NCBI GenBank assembly: GCA_046346845.1 | Contig: JAXMHH010000007.1 | Location: 139,521-203,520 of the forward strand | Direction: 5' to 3' | From: DSSB01 sp046346845 | GTDB lineage: Bacteria > UBA10199 > DSSB01 | DNA length: 64,000 nucleotides | Shown here: positions 8,345 through 16,557 of the stretch, in pieces | Layout: every line of letters begins with the position of its first letter | How positions within the stretch are numbered: position 1 is the first letter of the stretch | Notes under the pieces: generated by a model | What the model was told of the DNA's origin: nothing | Seen by the model: only the letters and a program-made list of their open reading frames with translations | The model's database searches: none | Made by a program: the position numbers and the translations under genes

Positions 8345-8855
8345 CGGCGCCCTTTCGGAATAGTTGAACCCTGCGGAGCAACGCCTCCAGGCGCCGGATC
8401 TTCGCCTGACGCCGGGAGAGCGGAGGCGGGGGTGGCACCAGGGTCAGCCGGACCGGCTCGGGATCCGAAGCCGGTGCGGCGGCTTCCGGCAATTCGGCAC
8501 CCGCCGCGTCGGACACTAAATTAGCCGGGCCCGCATCGATTGCCGGTTCCGGCGCCTCAACCACGGAGGCTTGAGAAACTTCCTCGAGCAAAGCGGAGCT
8601 TTGGCTAAGCTCGGGCGTTTCTTCCGTCAAAACCGCCGCGCCACCCTCGGCGGGGCGCCCGGCGCTCTTGAAGCGCTCGAAGGCCCGGCGGGCCTCCTCG
8701 CGGAGCTCTTCCAAAATGCGACGGACCCCCTCGTGCTGCGGATTCTTCTGCAGGATCAGCTCGGCCAGCTCCATGGCGTACTGGGTGCTGCCTTGATCCC
8801 GGAGGATCTTCACCATGGTCTCGGTATGGAATACGGGGTCGAAATCCAGGGGCAT
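8328..8855 (-). CDS. small TPR-like protein with Pro/Ala-rich tail
   Basis: This 175-residue protein is unrecognised. Residues 1-60 resemble a single TPR-type helical hairpin (AMELAELILQKNPQHEGVRR, then a helix rich in Glu and Arg). Residues 70-145 are low-complexity Ala/Glu/Pro and probably disordered. The C-terminus is a basic helix (RRQAKIRRLEALLRRV). The start MPLDFDPVF at 8855 follows GAGGT and lies 23 bp after aroKB. A much longer frame continuing upstream on this strand is antisense-frame noise inside aroKB. It may act with the TPR protein two genes downstream, but this is only positional inference. Confidence 0.7.
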   Translation of the reverse strand: MPLDFDPVFHTETMVKILRDQGSTQYAMELAELILQKNPQHEGVRRILEELREEARRAFERFKSAGRPAEGGAAVLTEETPELSQSSALLEEVSQASVVEAPEPAIDAGPANLVSDAAGAELPEAAAPASDPEPVRLTLVPPPPPLSRRQAKIRRLEALLRRVQLFRKGADASQA

Positions 8856-8878
8856 GGGGACCTCACCAAGGGAGCAAG

Positions 8879-10453
8879 CTAAAAGACCTCTTCCAGCGGC
8901 GTCGGGATCACCACCGACTTTCCGATCCTGTTTAAATAAACGAAATGCAGCTGCGAAGACACCCTTTTTTTGTCCTGCATCAGGGCCTTCCGGTAGGCCG
9001 TCCGAGGGAAACGAGGGAGCTCCAGGGGCAGGCCGGCGGCGGCGATCAGGGCCCGCAGCCGCTCGACATCCCGGAGGGGCAGGCCGGCGCGGGTCTTGGA
9101 CAGCTGGGCGGCGTAGGCCATGCCCATCGCGATGGCCTCCCCATGGGTGTATTTGCGGTAATGCGTGAGGCTCTCGACCGCGTGCCCCAGGGTGTGGCCG
9201 AAATTGAGCTTGGCCCGCAGGCCGAGCGTCTCCCGCTCGTCGCGCTCCACCACCCAGGCCTTCCACTCGCAGCAGCGGCGCACGATGGGCTCCAGGCCGG
9301 CGCCCTTGCCTGCCAGGATTTTCCCCATCTCGGACTCCAGGGCGCGGAATAGCTTGGCGTCGAAGATCGCGGCGTACTTGATCACCTCGGCGAGGCCGCA
9401 GATCAGCTCGCGGCGCTGGAGGGACTGCAGAAAAAGCTCGTCGATCAGGACGAAACGCGGCTGGTAGAAGGCGCCGACCAAGTTCTTGCCCTGGGGCAGG
9501 TCGACCCCGGTCTTGCCCCCGATCGAGCTGTCGACCTGGGCCAGGAGCGTGGTGGGGATCTGGACGAAGGGGATGCCCCGGAGGAAGGTCGCGGCCGCGA
9601 AGCCGGCCAGGTCGCCGATGACGCCGCCGCCCAGGGCGAGCAAGGGGGTCTTGCGGTCGACCTTGTATTCCACCAGCTTGGCGTAGACCGAGGCGACCGT
9701 CTTGAGGTTTTTGGTCCGTTCCCCGTCGGGCAGGACGACCGTCTTCAATTCCAGGGAGCCCTGGCAGGCTTTGGCCAAGGCCTTGCCGTAAATCCGATGC
9801 ACCACCTGATTGGTCACCAAGACCGCCCGCTCCGCCGGGCAATGCCGCTGCACCAGCAGCGGGAGCTGCCGCAGCCCGTCCCGCTGGAAATAGAGCGGAT
9901 AGCTGCGCTCGCCCAGCTCCACCCGCAGGGAGTTGGCCTCCAGGGGCAGGATTTTCAAAATCTGTTCCGCCACCGCCTTGGGGCTTTTTCCGTCGGTGGG
10001 GACCTGCAGGGAAATGCGCTGGTAAAAGGGCGCCCGCTTGGCCAGGATCTCCCGGATTTGCGCCTCCCGATCCTCGCCCTGCAAGAGCGGACGGGAACGG
10101 TCGGCGGCCAGGCGCTGCAACAGGGTGGCCACCGAGGCCTTCAGCAACAGCAGCTGGCCCCGCTTCCGGAGCTTTGCCAGGTTGTCGCGGAAGCACACCG
10201 CGCCCCCGCCGACCGCAATCACGAGGCGCTCGCGGCCTAGGGCCTGATCGATGGCCATGCTCTCCCAGCGGCGGAACGCCGCTTCGCCCTCCTCGGAAAA
10301 AATCCGCGGGATGCTCTTCTGGCTGAGCGAAACCACCAAGTCGTCGGTGTCCACGAAGTCGTAGCCGAGCTTGGCCGCCAGCAGCTTGCCGACGCTGGTC
10401 TTGCCGGTGCCCATGAAACCGCTCAGGATGATTCGGGAAGGAAACTGAGACAA
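8879..10453 (-). CDS. aroKB: fused shikimate kinase / 3-dehydroquinate synthase
   Basis: A single 524-residue chain joins two shikimate-pathway enzymes. Residues 1-170 are shikimate kinase, with the P-loop GFMGTGKTSVG, the shikimate-binding DTDD and VGGGAV. Residues ~175-524 are NAD/zinc-dependent dehydroquinate synthase, with DGERTKN, LALGGGVIGDLAGFAAATF, DSSIGGKTGVD and the metal-ligand stretches AEVIKYA and NFGHTLGHAVE. There is no stop or frameshift between the halves. It lies 24 bp after aroC. The fusion covers steps 2 and 5 of the pathway, so it is not a channel between consecutive steps. Confidence 0.95.
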   Translation of the reverse strand: MSQFPSRIILSGFMGTGKTSVGKLLAAKLGYDFVDTDDLVVSLSQKSIPRIFSEEGEAAFRRWESMAIDQALGRERLVIAVGGGAVCFRDNLAKLRKRGQLLLLKASVATLLQRLAADRSRPLLQGEDREAQIREILAKRAPFYQRISLQVPTDGKSPKAVAEQILKILPLEANSLRVELGERSYPLYFQRDGLRQLPLLVQRHCPAERAVLVTNQVVHRIYGKALAKACQGSLELKTVVLPDGERTKNLKTVASVYAKLVEYKVDRKTPLLALGGGVIGDLAGFAAATFLRGIPFVQIPTTLLAQVDSSIGGKTGVDLPQGKNLVGAFYQPRFVLIDELFLQSLQRRELICGLAEVIKYAAIFDAKLFRALESEMGKILAGKGAGLEPIVRRCCEWKAWVVERDERETLGLRAKLNFGHTLGHAVESLTHYRKYTHGEAIAMGMAYAAQLSKTRAGLPLRDVERLRALIAAAGLPLELPRFPRTAYRKALMQDKKRVSSQLHFVYLNRIGKSVVIPTPLEEVF

Positions 10454-10477
10454 GCGACGCTCCGAATGCGAATAGGA

Positions 10478-11656
10478 TCAATATTGGTGGACCTGGGCGA
10501 GATACCCTTCGTAGTTCCTGCGAATTTCGCGGAGGGAATCCCCGCCGAATTTTTCCAAGAAGGCGTCCGCCAGGGTCAGGGCCACGGCCGCTTCACCGAT
10601 CACCGCGGCCGCGGCGATGGCGCAGGTGTCGGAACGCTCCACGCTGGCCTGGAACTCCTCCTTGGTCTCGATATCGACAGAGTGAAGGGGCTCGTAGAGG
10701 GTGGAAATCGGCTTCAGGGCCCCTCGCACCACGAGCGGCAGGCCGGTGGTCATGCTGCCCTCCATGCCGCCCGCGCGATTGCTCGAACGGGTGAAGGCCC
10801 GTTGGGCGGCGTCGTAAAAGATAGGGTCGTGGACCTGACTGCCGAACTTCATGGCGTTCTCAAAACCGTCTCCGATCTCGACGCCCTTGACCGCCTGGAT
10901 GCTGAGGATGGCCTGAGCCAGGCGGCCGTCGAGCTTGCGGTCCCATTGCACGTAACTGCCCAAGCCCGGCGGCAGTCCGTCGACGACGATCTCGAAAATC
11001 CCGCCCAGGGAATCGCCCTGCTTTTTGGCCTGGTCGACCAGGGCCACCATCTTGGCCTCCGCCTCGGGGTCGAGGCAGCGCAGCGGGGCGTCCTCGGTCT
11101 TCGCCAAGATCTCCTCGGCGCTTGCCGACGCCGCCTTCGCCCGCACCGAACCAACCGCGATCACATGACCGGCGATGCGGACTCCGAACTCCTCCAACAG
11201 GCGCCGTGCGACCGCGCCGCAGGCCACCCGCGAGGTGGTCTCCCGGGCGCTGGCGCGCTCGAGCACGTTGCGCAGGTCGCGGAAGTCGTACTTGATCCCC
11301 CCGACCAAGTCGGCATGGCCCGGCCGGGGCCGCGTCACCACCCGCTTCAGCGGCTTGTCGGTGGGGCCGACGCTCATCTCGTCCTGCCAATTCTTCCAAT
11401 CCCGGTTTTGCACGACCAGGCAGATGGGGGAACCCAGGGTATAGCCGTGCCGCACCCCGGCCGTGATCTCGACCTCGTCGGTCTCGATCTTCATCCTCCC
11501 GCCGCGGCCGTAGCCCTTCTGCCGCCGGGCCATTTGCTGATTGAGGTAATCCACTTGCAAGGGCAGGCCCGAAGGCATGCCTTCGAGGATCGCATAGAGA
11601 CCCGGGCCGTGGGACTCGCCGGAAGTGAGGTAACGAATTTTAGTCAGAGATTGCAT
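10478..11656 (-). CDS. aroC: chorismate synthase
   Basis: The 392-residue FMN-dependent enzyme makes chorismate from EPSP, the last shikimate step. Signatures are YLTSGESHGPGL at the N-terminus, GRGGRMKIE, RPGHADLVGGIKY, and SRAGGMEGSMTTG written here as SNRAGGMEGSMTTG. The start ATG at 11656 gives the normal family N-terminus. There is no Shine-Dalgarno sequence before it: a terminator-type hairpin and T-run end within about 5 bp of the ATG. It heads the aroC-aroKB-TPR-aroQ-TPR-hisS operon. Confidence 0.95.
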   Translation of the reverse strand: MQSLTKIRYLTSGESHGPGLYAILEGMPSGLPLQVDYLNQQMARRQKGYGRGGRMKIETDEVEITAGVRHGYTLGSPICLVVQNRDWKNWQDEMSVGPTDKPLKRVVTRPRPGHADLVGGIKYDFRDLRNVLERASARETTSRVACGAVARRLLEEFGVRIAGHVIAVGSVRAKAASASAEEILAKTEDAPLRCLDPEAEAKMVALVDQAKKQGDSLGGIFEIVVDGLPPGLGSYVQWDRKLDGRLAQAILSIQAVKGVEIGDGFENAMKFGSQVHDPIFYDAAQRAFTRSSNRAGGMEGSMTTGLPLVVRGALKPISTLYEPLHSVDIETKEEFQASVERSDTCAIAAAAVIGEAAVALTLADAFLEKFGGDSLREIRRNYEGYLAQVHQY

Positions 11657-11660
11657 ATCG

Positions 11661-11694
11661 AAAAATAAAAATCCCCGTAAAGCCTTACGGGGAT
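11661..11694 (-). terminator. terminator or attenuator hairpin directly upstream of aroC
   Basis: On the minus strand a 10-bp stem (ATCCCCGTAA, loop GGCT, TTACGGGGAT at 11671-11694) is followed by TTTTATTTTT. It has the form of a Rho-independent terminator for the HTH gene upstream. It ends about 5 bp before the aroC start, so it could also act as an attenuator of the aro operon. Confidence 0.75.
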
Positions 11695-11745
11695 CCGCCT
11701 AAAAACTCAAGCGACATAGCCTGGTGATTACCGAATATTCCCGCC

Positions 11746-11982
11746 CTACTCTTCGGGAAAAACTTTTTCTTTTTCCGAGAGTTTGAAGCCCAAAGCGAGA
11801 ATGATCTTGCGCATGGTATCCATCCGGCAGCTCATCCCGCCCTCGACGCGGTCGATGGTCAGGGCGGAAAGCCCCGCCTTGCGGGCCAGCTCGGCCTTGC
11901 TCATGAGTTGCTCTTCCCGGATCTTCTGCACGTTGTTCTTCACGAGCTTGTTGTCTTTCTTCGGCTTGACCGCTTCCGCCAT
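11746..11982 (-). CDS. small HTH (XRE-like) DNA-binding protein
   Basis: This 78-residue protein has an N-terminal basic stretch (KPKKDNKLVKNN), then a helix-turn-helix of the XRE/lambda-repressor class: MSKAELARKAGLSALTIDRVE followed by RMDTMRKIILALGF. That is most of the protein. The start MAEAVKPKK at 11982 was preferred to an upstream in-frame ATG at 12054, which would add a region overlapping the likely promoter. It lies between prepilin peptidase and aroC on the same strand, separated from aroC by a terminator-like hairpin. Its target is unknown; the aro operon is an obvious candidate. Confidence 0.75.
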   Translation of the reverse strand: MAEAVKPKKDNKLVKNNVQKIREEQLMSKAELARKAGLSALTIDRVEGGMSCRMDTMRKIILALGFKLSEKEKVFPEE

Positions 11983-12032
11983 AGGGCTACCCGTCTGCAA
12001 TTTCGGTTTTTCTCTTATCGAACTGAGATGTG

Positions 12033-12061
12033 ACGTTAGAAGAAAATGATGCAATCTTCAA
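12033..12061 (-). promoter_or_regulatory. candidate sigma-70-type promoter for the HTH gene
   Basis: On the minus strand TTGAAG (12056-12061) and TAACGT (12033-12038) are separated by exactly 17 bp, about 50 bp before the HTH start. The region upstream (12062-12137) is very AT-rich. Hexamer matches are moderate. Confidence 0.4.
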
Positions 12062-12137
12062 GATTTTCTAATTCATTTTCGAAAAATAATATTGAGTTTA
12101 TATTATTTTAAGTAAATTTTAATTAATTTTAATATAA

Positions 12138-12959
12138 TTATAATAAATATCGTAGAGTTTGCAGGTAGGCTCGGATCAAGGCCTCCCCGTGGAAGAGGAA
12201 CAGGATGGAAACCACGCCCAGTGCGCTTCCGAAGGGCAGTGGGGCCTCCTTGTTGGCGCCGCGAAAGGCGATCAGCAGCAGGCCGAAAATCAATCCCAGG
12301 AGAGAGGCGAGCAAGAAGATGAAATAGATCGCCTGCCAGCCAAAAAAGGCGCCCAGCATCGCGGCAAACTTCACGTCGCCTCCGCCCATCCCCTCGCGCT
12401 TGCGAAGCCTCTGGTAAACGAGGGCAAGCAACAGAAGGGTGAGCCCTCCAGCCAAGGCCCCGAGCAAGCTTTCCGACAATAATTTCAAGGAGCTGTGCGG
12501 CTGAGCGGAAAAATACCGACCATCCAGCCAATGCACGAGAAAGCCCGCGGGAATTCCCGTCAGGGTGATCTTGTCGGGCAAGAGCAGGTGGCGGAAATCG
12601 ATGACGGTCAGCAGGAGGACCGGCGCCAGGAACAGCATCAGATAAAGCAAAAAGCGCGGCCAAGGCTGCAGGCGATGGAAGGCATAGACGGCCAAGGCCG
12701 CCGTCGCCGCCTCGAGCAGGAGGTGGTGCCAGGAAATGCGCGCCCCGCAAGTCCGGCATTGGCCCCGCAGGAAGAGATAACTTACAATGGGAAAGTTTTC
12801 GTACCAGGCGAGCTGGCGGCCGCAGTTCCGACAATGCGAGCGGGGCTGAATCACGGACTCGCCGGCGGGGATGCGCTCCGCGGCCAAGCCGAGGAAGGAG
12901 CCCAGGGCCAGACCGAACAGGCCAACGTAGATGGAAAGCAGGGTTGCCACCGCAGCCAT
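12138..12959 (-). CDS. prepilin peptidase (type IV leader peptidase/methylase)
   Basis: This 273-residue polytopic membrane protein cleaves and N-methylates type IV prepilin-like leaders at the inner membrane. The N-terminal methylase part has paired CxxC motifs (HCRNCG and QCRTCG) in a cytoplasmic loop. The peptidase aspartates are seen in TVIDFRHLLLPD and GMGGGDVKFAAMLG. About seven to eight hydrophobic segments follow. No pilin or assembly gene is nearby. The AT-rich DNA just downstream has no GC hairpin. Confidence 0.92.
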   Translation of the reverse strand: MAAVATLLSIYVGLFGLALGSFLGLAAERIPAGESVIQPRSHCRNCGRQLAWYENFPIVSYLFLRGQCRTCGARISWHHLLLEAATAALAVYAFHRLQPWPRFLLYLMLFLAPVLLLTVIDFRHLLLPDKITLTGIPAGFLVHWLDGRYFSAQPHSSLKLLSESLLGALAGGLTLLLLALVYQRLRKREGMGGGDVKFAAMLGAFFGWQAIYFIFLLASLLGLIFGLLLIAFRGANKEAPLPFGSALGVVSILFLFHGEALIRAYLQTLRYLL

Positions 12960-13056
12960 CTTAGGGAAGCGGGGCTAATTCTCAAGAAAAGATTGAGATT
13001 TCTCACTTGATGCGAAGAAAAAAACTCAATAGGAGAGGCTGAGAAGGAGTCGTTTC

Positions 13057-13368
13057 ATGTCATCCACCGTCAAACCCTCGCACGAAGAAGAAGAGTATTT
13101 CGCCCGCCAAGAAATCGAAAAACGGCAGGCCTTGGCCGAGAAGCTGCGCGAGCAGATGCAGGCGGCCGAGCTCGAAAACCTCAAGAAATTACACTGGAAT
13201 CACTGCGCCCGCTGCGGCTTTGAGATGCATTCCGTCGTCTTCAAGGGCGTCACCATCGAAAAATGCCCCAACTGCGGAGGCATCTTCCTCGACGCGGGCG
13301 AGATCGAACAGATCGCCGGCAAGGAGAGCGGCTTCATCGGCAGCGTGCTGGGGCTGTTCAAGTTCTAG
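13057..13368 (+). CDS. small zinc-ribbon (zf-TFIIB type) protein
   Basis: The 103-residue protein has a charged helical N-terminus (about residues 1-45, probably coiled coil). A zinc ribbon follows: CARCG, then CPNCGGIFLDAGEIEQI, the TFIIB-type zinc-finger family hallmark. It ends with a short hydrophobic tail (FIGSVLGLFKF). GGAG-like purines precede the ATG. It lies 6 bp before gatC and is probably co-transcribed with gatCAB. Function in this family is not established. Confidence 0.8.
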   Translation: MSSTVKPSHEEEEYFARQEIEKRQALAEKLREQMQAAELENLKKLHWNHCARCGFEMHSVVFKGVTIEKCPNCGGIFLDAGEIEQIAGKESGFIGSVLGLFKF

Positions 13369-13374
13369 GTCCTT

Positions 13375-13656
13375 ATGATCACCCGAGATACGGTCGAAAA
13401 AATCGCCAAGCTGGCCCGGTTGCAGCTCTCCGAGAGCGATCTCGAGAAGTACACCGGACAGCTCAACAACATCCTGGGCCACATTGAAAAGCTCAACCAG
13501 CTCGACACCTCGGCCATCGAGGCCACCACCCACGCGGTGGAGGTCCCCAACCCGCTCCGGGAAGACGAGGTCCGAACCAACCAGGTCATCGAGTCCCTGC
13601 TCGAGATCTCGCCCGACCACGAAGACCATTTCTTCCGCGTCCCCAAGGTGATCTAA
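13375..13656 (+). CDS. gatC: Asp-tRNA(Asn)/Glu-tRNA(Gln) amidotransferase subunit C
   Basis: The 93-residue subunit C stabilises GatA-GatB in the complex that amidates misacylated Glu-tRNA-Gln and/or Asp-tRNA-Asn. The family N-terminus VEKIAKLARLQLSE and the LNNILGHIEKLNQLDTS stretch are clear, as is the C-terminal ATTHAVEVPNPLREDE. It is directly followed by gatA, with no gap. Confidence 0.95.
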   Translation: MITRDTVEKIAKLARLQLSESDLEKYTGQLNNILGHIEKLNQLDTSAIEATTHAVEVPNPLREDEVRTNQVIESLLEISPDHEDHFFRVPKVI

Positions 13657-15117
13657 ATGGAACTGCACCATCTAACCCTGGCCGAGGCCGGGGAAAAGCT
13701 GCGCAAGAAAGAAGTCTCCTCCACCGAATTGACCCAGGCCATCCTCAAGCGGGTGGCGGCGCTCGATTCCAAGATCGAATCCTATTTGACGGTCACCCCC
13801 GAGATCGCGCTGGAACAGGCCAAGGCCGCCGACGCCAAGCTGGCCAAGGGAGAGGCCCTCCCTCCGCTCGCCGGCCTGCCCTTCGCGCTGAAAGACATCT
13901 TCCTGACCAAGGGCATCAAGACCACCTGCGCCTCCAAGATCTTGCATAATTTCGTTCCGCCCTATTCCGCGACTTCGGCCCAAAAACTGCTCGACCAGGG
14001 CATCTGCCTCACCGGCAAGCTCAACATGGACGAGTTTGCGATGGGCTCGTCCACCGAGACCTCGTTCTTCAAGAAGACCAAGAACCCCTGGGACCTGAGC
14101 CGCATCCCCGGCGGCAGCAGCGGCGGCTCCTCGGCGGCGGTCGCGGCGGGGCTCAGTTACGGCACCCTGGGCACCGACACGGGCGGCTCCATCCGGCAGC
14201 CCGCCGCCTTGACCGGCATCGTCGGGCTCAAGCCCACCTATGGGCGGGTCAGCCGCTTCGGCGTCATCGCCTTCGCGTCCTCCCTCGACCAGGTAGGCCC
14301 GATGACGAAGGACGTGCGGGACTGCGCCATCGTCCTCCAGGCCATCGCGGGGCATGACGATCGGGATTCGACCTCTTTCAACACCCCGGTGCCCGACTAC
14401 AGCCAGGCGCTCAAGCGGGACTGCAAGGGGCTCAAGATCGGAGTCCCCAAGGAATACTTCATCGCGGGCACCGACCCCGAGATCGACGCCGCGGTCCGGA
14501 AGGCGCTCGACACCTATCGCGAGCTGGGCGCCGAGATCCACGAGGTCTCGCTCCCCCACACCGAATACGCGGTGCCGACCTACTACATCCTGGCCCCCGC
14601 CGAGGCGAGCAGCAACCTCGCCCGCTACGACGGCGTCCGCTTCGGACACCGGGCGGAGGGAGCCAAGGACCTCTTCGACATGTACGTGCGCTCGCGTTCG
14701 GAGGGCTTCGGCGCCGAGGTCAAACGCCGCATCATGCTCGGCACCTACGTGCTCAGCGCGGGCTACTACGACGCCTACTACCTGAAGGCGCAGAAGGTCC
14801 GCACCCTGATCCGCCGCGACTTCGAGGCCGCCTTCCAAAAGGTTGACGTCCTGGTCACCCCAACCTCGCCTTCCCACGCCTTCAAGCTGGGCGAGAAGGT
14901 CGACGATCCCATCCAGATGTATTTGAGCGACATCTTCACCATCAACGTCAACCTGGCGGGCCTGCCCGGCATGAGCCTCCCCTGCGGGCTCAGCGCGGGG
15001 AAACTGCCGATCGGAATGCAGTTGATCGCGGGCCCCTTCCAGGAAGAAAAGATCTTTCACGCCGCCTACGCCTACGAGCAGGCGACCGAATGGCACAAGA
15101 TGAGGCCGCCGCTATGA
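13657..15117 (+). CDS. gatA: Asp/Glu-tRNA amidotransferase subunit A
   Basis: This 486-residue amidase-signature enzyme hydrolyses glutamine and supplies ammonia for tRNA-dependent amidation. The Ser-cisSer-Lys triad region is visible: LPFALKDIF (catalytic Lys) and GGSSGGSSAAVAAGL with TDTGGSIRQPA. Length matches family norms. It starts immediately after gatC and its stop overlaps the gatB ATG (ATGA), the usual tight gatCAB organisation. Confidence 0.97.
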   Translation: MELHHLTLAEAGEKLRKKEVSSTELTQAILKRVAALDSKIESYLTVTPEIALEQAKAADAKLAKGEALPPLAGLPFALKDIFLTKGIKTTCASKILHNFVPPYSATSAQKLLDQGICLTGKLNMDEFAMGSSTETSFFKKTKNPWDLSRIPGGSSGGSSAAVAAGLSYGTLGTDTGGSIRQPAALTGIVGLKPTYGRVSRFGVIAFASSLDQVGPMTKDVRDCAIVLQAIAGHDDRDSTSFNTPVPDYSQALKRDCKGLKIGVPKEYFIAGTDPEIDAAVRKALDTYRELGAEIHEVSLPHTEYAVPTYYILAPAEASSNLARYDGVRFGHRAEGAKDLFDMYVRSRSEGFGAEVKRRIMLGTYVLSAGYYDAYYLKAQKVRTLIRRDFEAAFQKVDVLVTPTSPSHAFKLGEKVDDPIQMYLSDIFTINVNLAGLPGMSLPCGLSAGKLPIGMQLIAGPFQEEKIFHAAYAYEQATEWHKMRPPL

Positions 15118-16550
15118 CCGCCTTCGAAACCGTCATCGGGCTGGAGGTCCACGCCCAGCTCAAGACCCACACCAAGATCTTCTGCTCCTGCTCCACCGAG
15201 TTCGGTCGGCCGCCCAACACCAACACCTGCGAAGTCTGCCTGGGCCTGCCGGGCGTGCTGCCGGTGCTCAACAGGCAGGCGGTCGAATTCGCGATCAAGG
15301 CGGGACTGGCCACCCATTGCAGCATCGCCCGCAAGAGCGTCTTCGCCCGGAAGAATTACTTTTACCCCGACCTGCCGAAGGGCTACCAGATCAGCCAGTA
15401 CGAGCTGCCGCTCTGCCAAAAGGGCTACCTCGACATCGAGGTCGACGGCCAGACCAAGCGGGTCGGCCTGACCCGCATCCACATGGAAGAAGACGCCGGG
15501 AAGCTGGTCCACGACCTCGGCGACCCCGAGGTCAGCCACGTCGACCTCAACCGCGCCTGCACCCCGCTGATCGAGATCGTCTCCGAGCCCGACCTGCGCT
15601 CTTCCAAAGAGGCCAGCGCCTACCTCAAGCGCCTGCGCGACATCCTCGTCTACCTCGAGATCTGCGACGGCAACATGGAGGAAGGCAGCTTCCGCTGCGA
15701 CGCCAACGTCTCGATCCGGCCGGTCGGCCAGCAGAAGTTCGGCACGCGTTGCGAGCTGAAGAACATGAACAGCTTCCGCAACGTCGAACGGGCCATCGAG
15801 TACGAGGTCAAGCGCCAGGAGGCCCTGATCCTCGACGGCGGCCAGGTGGTGCAAGAGACCCGCCTCTGGAACGCCGACAAGGGCGTGTCCGAATCCATGC
15901 GCTCCAAAGAGGAGGCGAACGACTACCGATATTTCCCCGACCCCGACCTGCTCCCCTTGATCGTCGACGAGGCCTGGGTCGAGCGGCTCCGCAAAGAGCA
16001 GCCCGAATTGGCCTACGAGAAGGCCGCGCGCTTCGCCAAAGAATACGGGATCCCGGCCTACGACGCCGAGGTCCTGACGGCGGAAAAGGCCGTGGCCCAG
16101 CACTGGGAAGAGGCCGTGAAGGCCGCCCAGGGCGTCGAGCCCAAGAAGGTCAGCAACCTTTACATGACCCACCTGCTCAAGCTGCAGAAGGACATCCCCG
16201 AGACCTTCCAGCGCATCCAATCCGCGACGGTCGCCGAGGTCTTGCGGATGACCGAAGCCGGCGATATCAGCTTGGGGATGGCGAAAGAGATCCTCGACGA
16301 GGTGGCCGCCAGCGGCAAGGCCGTGGCCGCCATCGTGGAAGAAAAGGGCATGAAGCAGGTCTCCGACAGCGGCGCCATCGAGGCGGTCGTCGACCAGGTG
16401 CTGGCCGACAACCCCAAACAACTGGCCGACTACCGCTCGGGCAAAGACAAGCTGTTCGGATTCTTCGTCGGCCAAACCATGAAGGCGCTCGGCGGCAAGG
16501 CGAACCCGAAGGTCGTCAACGACCTGCTCCTCAAAAAGCTGAAGGGATGA
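15114..16550 (+). CDS. gatB: Asp/Glu-tRNA amidotransferase subunit B
   Basis: The 478-residue subunit B binds the misacylated tRNA, activates it with ATP and amidates it. Family signatures are VIGLEVHAQLKT, the zinc cysteines in FCSCSTEFG and TCEVCLGLPG, ARKNYFYPDLPKGYQISQYE, and the C-terminal YqeY-like helical domain (AEVLRMTEAGDISLGMAKEI). The start at 15114 (MTAFETVIGLEV) overlaps the gatA stop; an upstream in-frame ATG at 15090 lies inside gatA. Confidence 0.97.
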   Translation: MTAFETVIGLEVHAQLKTHTKIFCSCSTEFGRPPNTNTCEVCLGLPGVLPVLNRQAVEFAIKAGLATHCSIARKSVFARKNYFYPDLPKGYQISQYELPLCQKGYLDIEVDGQTKRVGLTRIHMEEDAGKLVHDLGDPEVSHVDLNRACTPLIEIVSEPDLRSSKEASAYLKRLRDILVYLEICDGNMEEGSFRCDANVSIRPVGQQKFGTRCELKNMNSFRNVERAIEYEVKRQEALILDGGQVVQETRLWNADKGVSESMRSKEEANDYRYFPDPDLLPLIVDEAWVERLRKEQPELAYEKAARFAKEYGIPAYDAEVLTAEKAVAQHWEEAVKAAQGVEPKKVSNLYMTHLLKLQKDIPETFQRIQSATVAEVLRMTEAGDISLGMAKEILDEVAASGKAVAAIVEEKGMKQVSDSGAIEAVVDQVLADNPKQLADYRSGKDKLFGFFVGQTMKALGGKANPKVVNDLLLKKLKG

Positions 16551-16557
16551 TCCACGG

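Noticed and set aside
8328..10481. 717-codon minus-strand frame spanning aroKB and the small TPR-like gene
   Set aside because: Only its last 175 codons (8328-8855) are a real gene; the rest is a GC-rich shadow frame of aroKB with Gly/Pro/Arg-rich translation.
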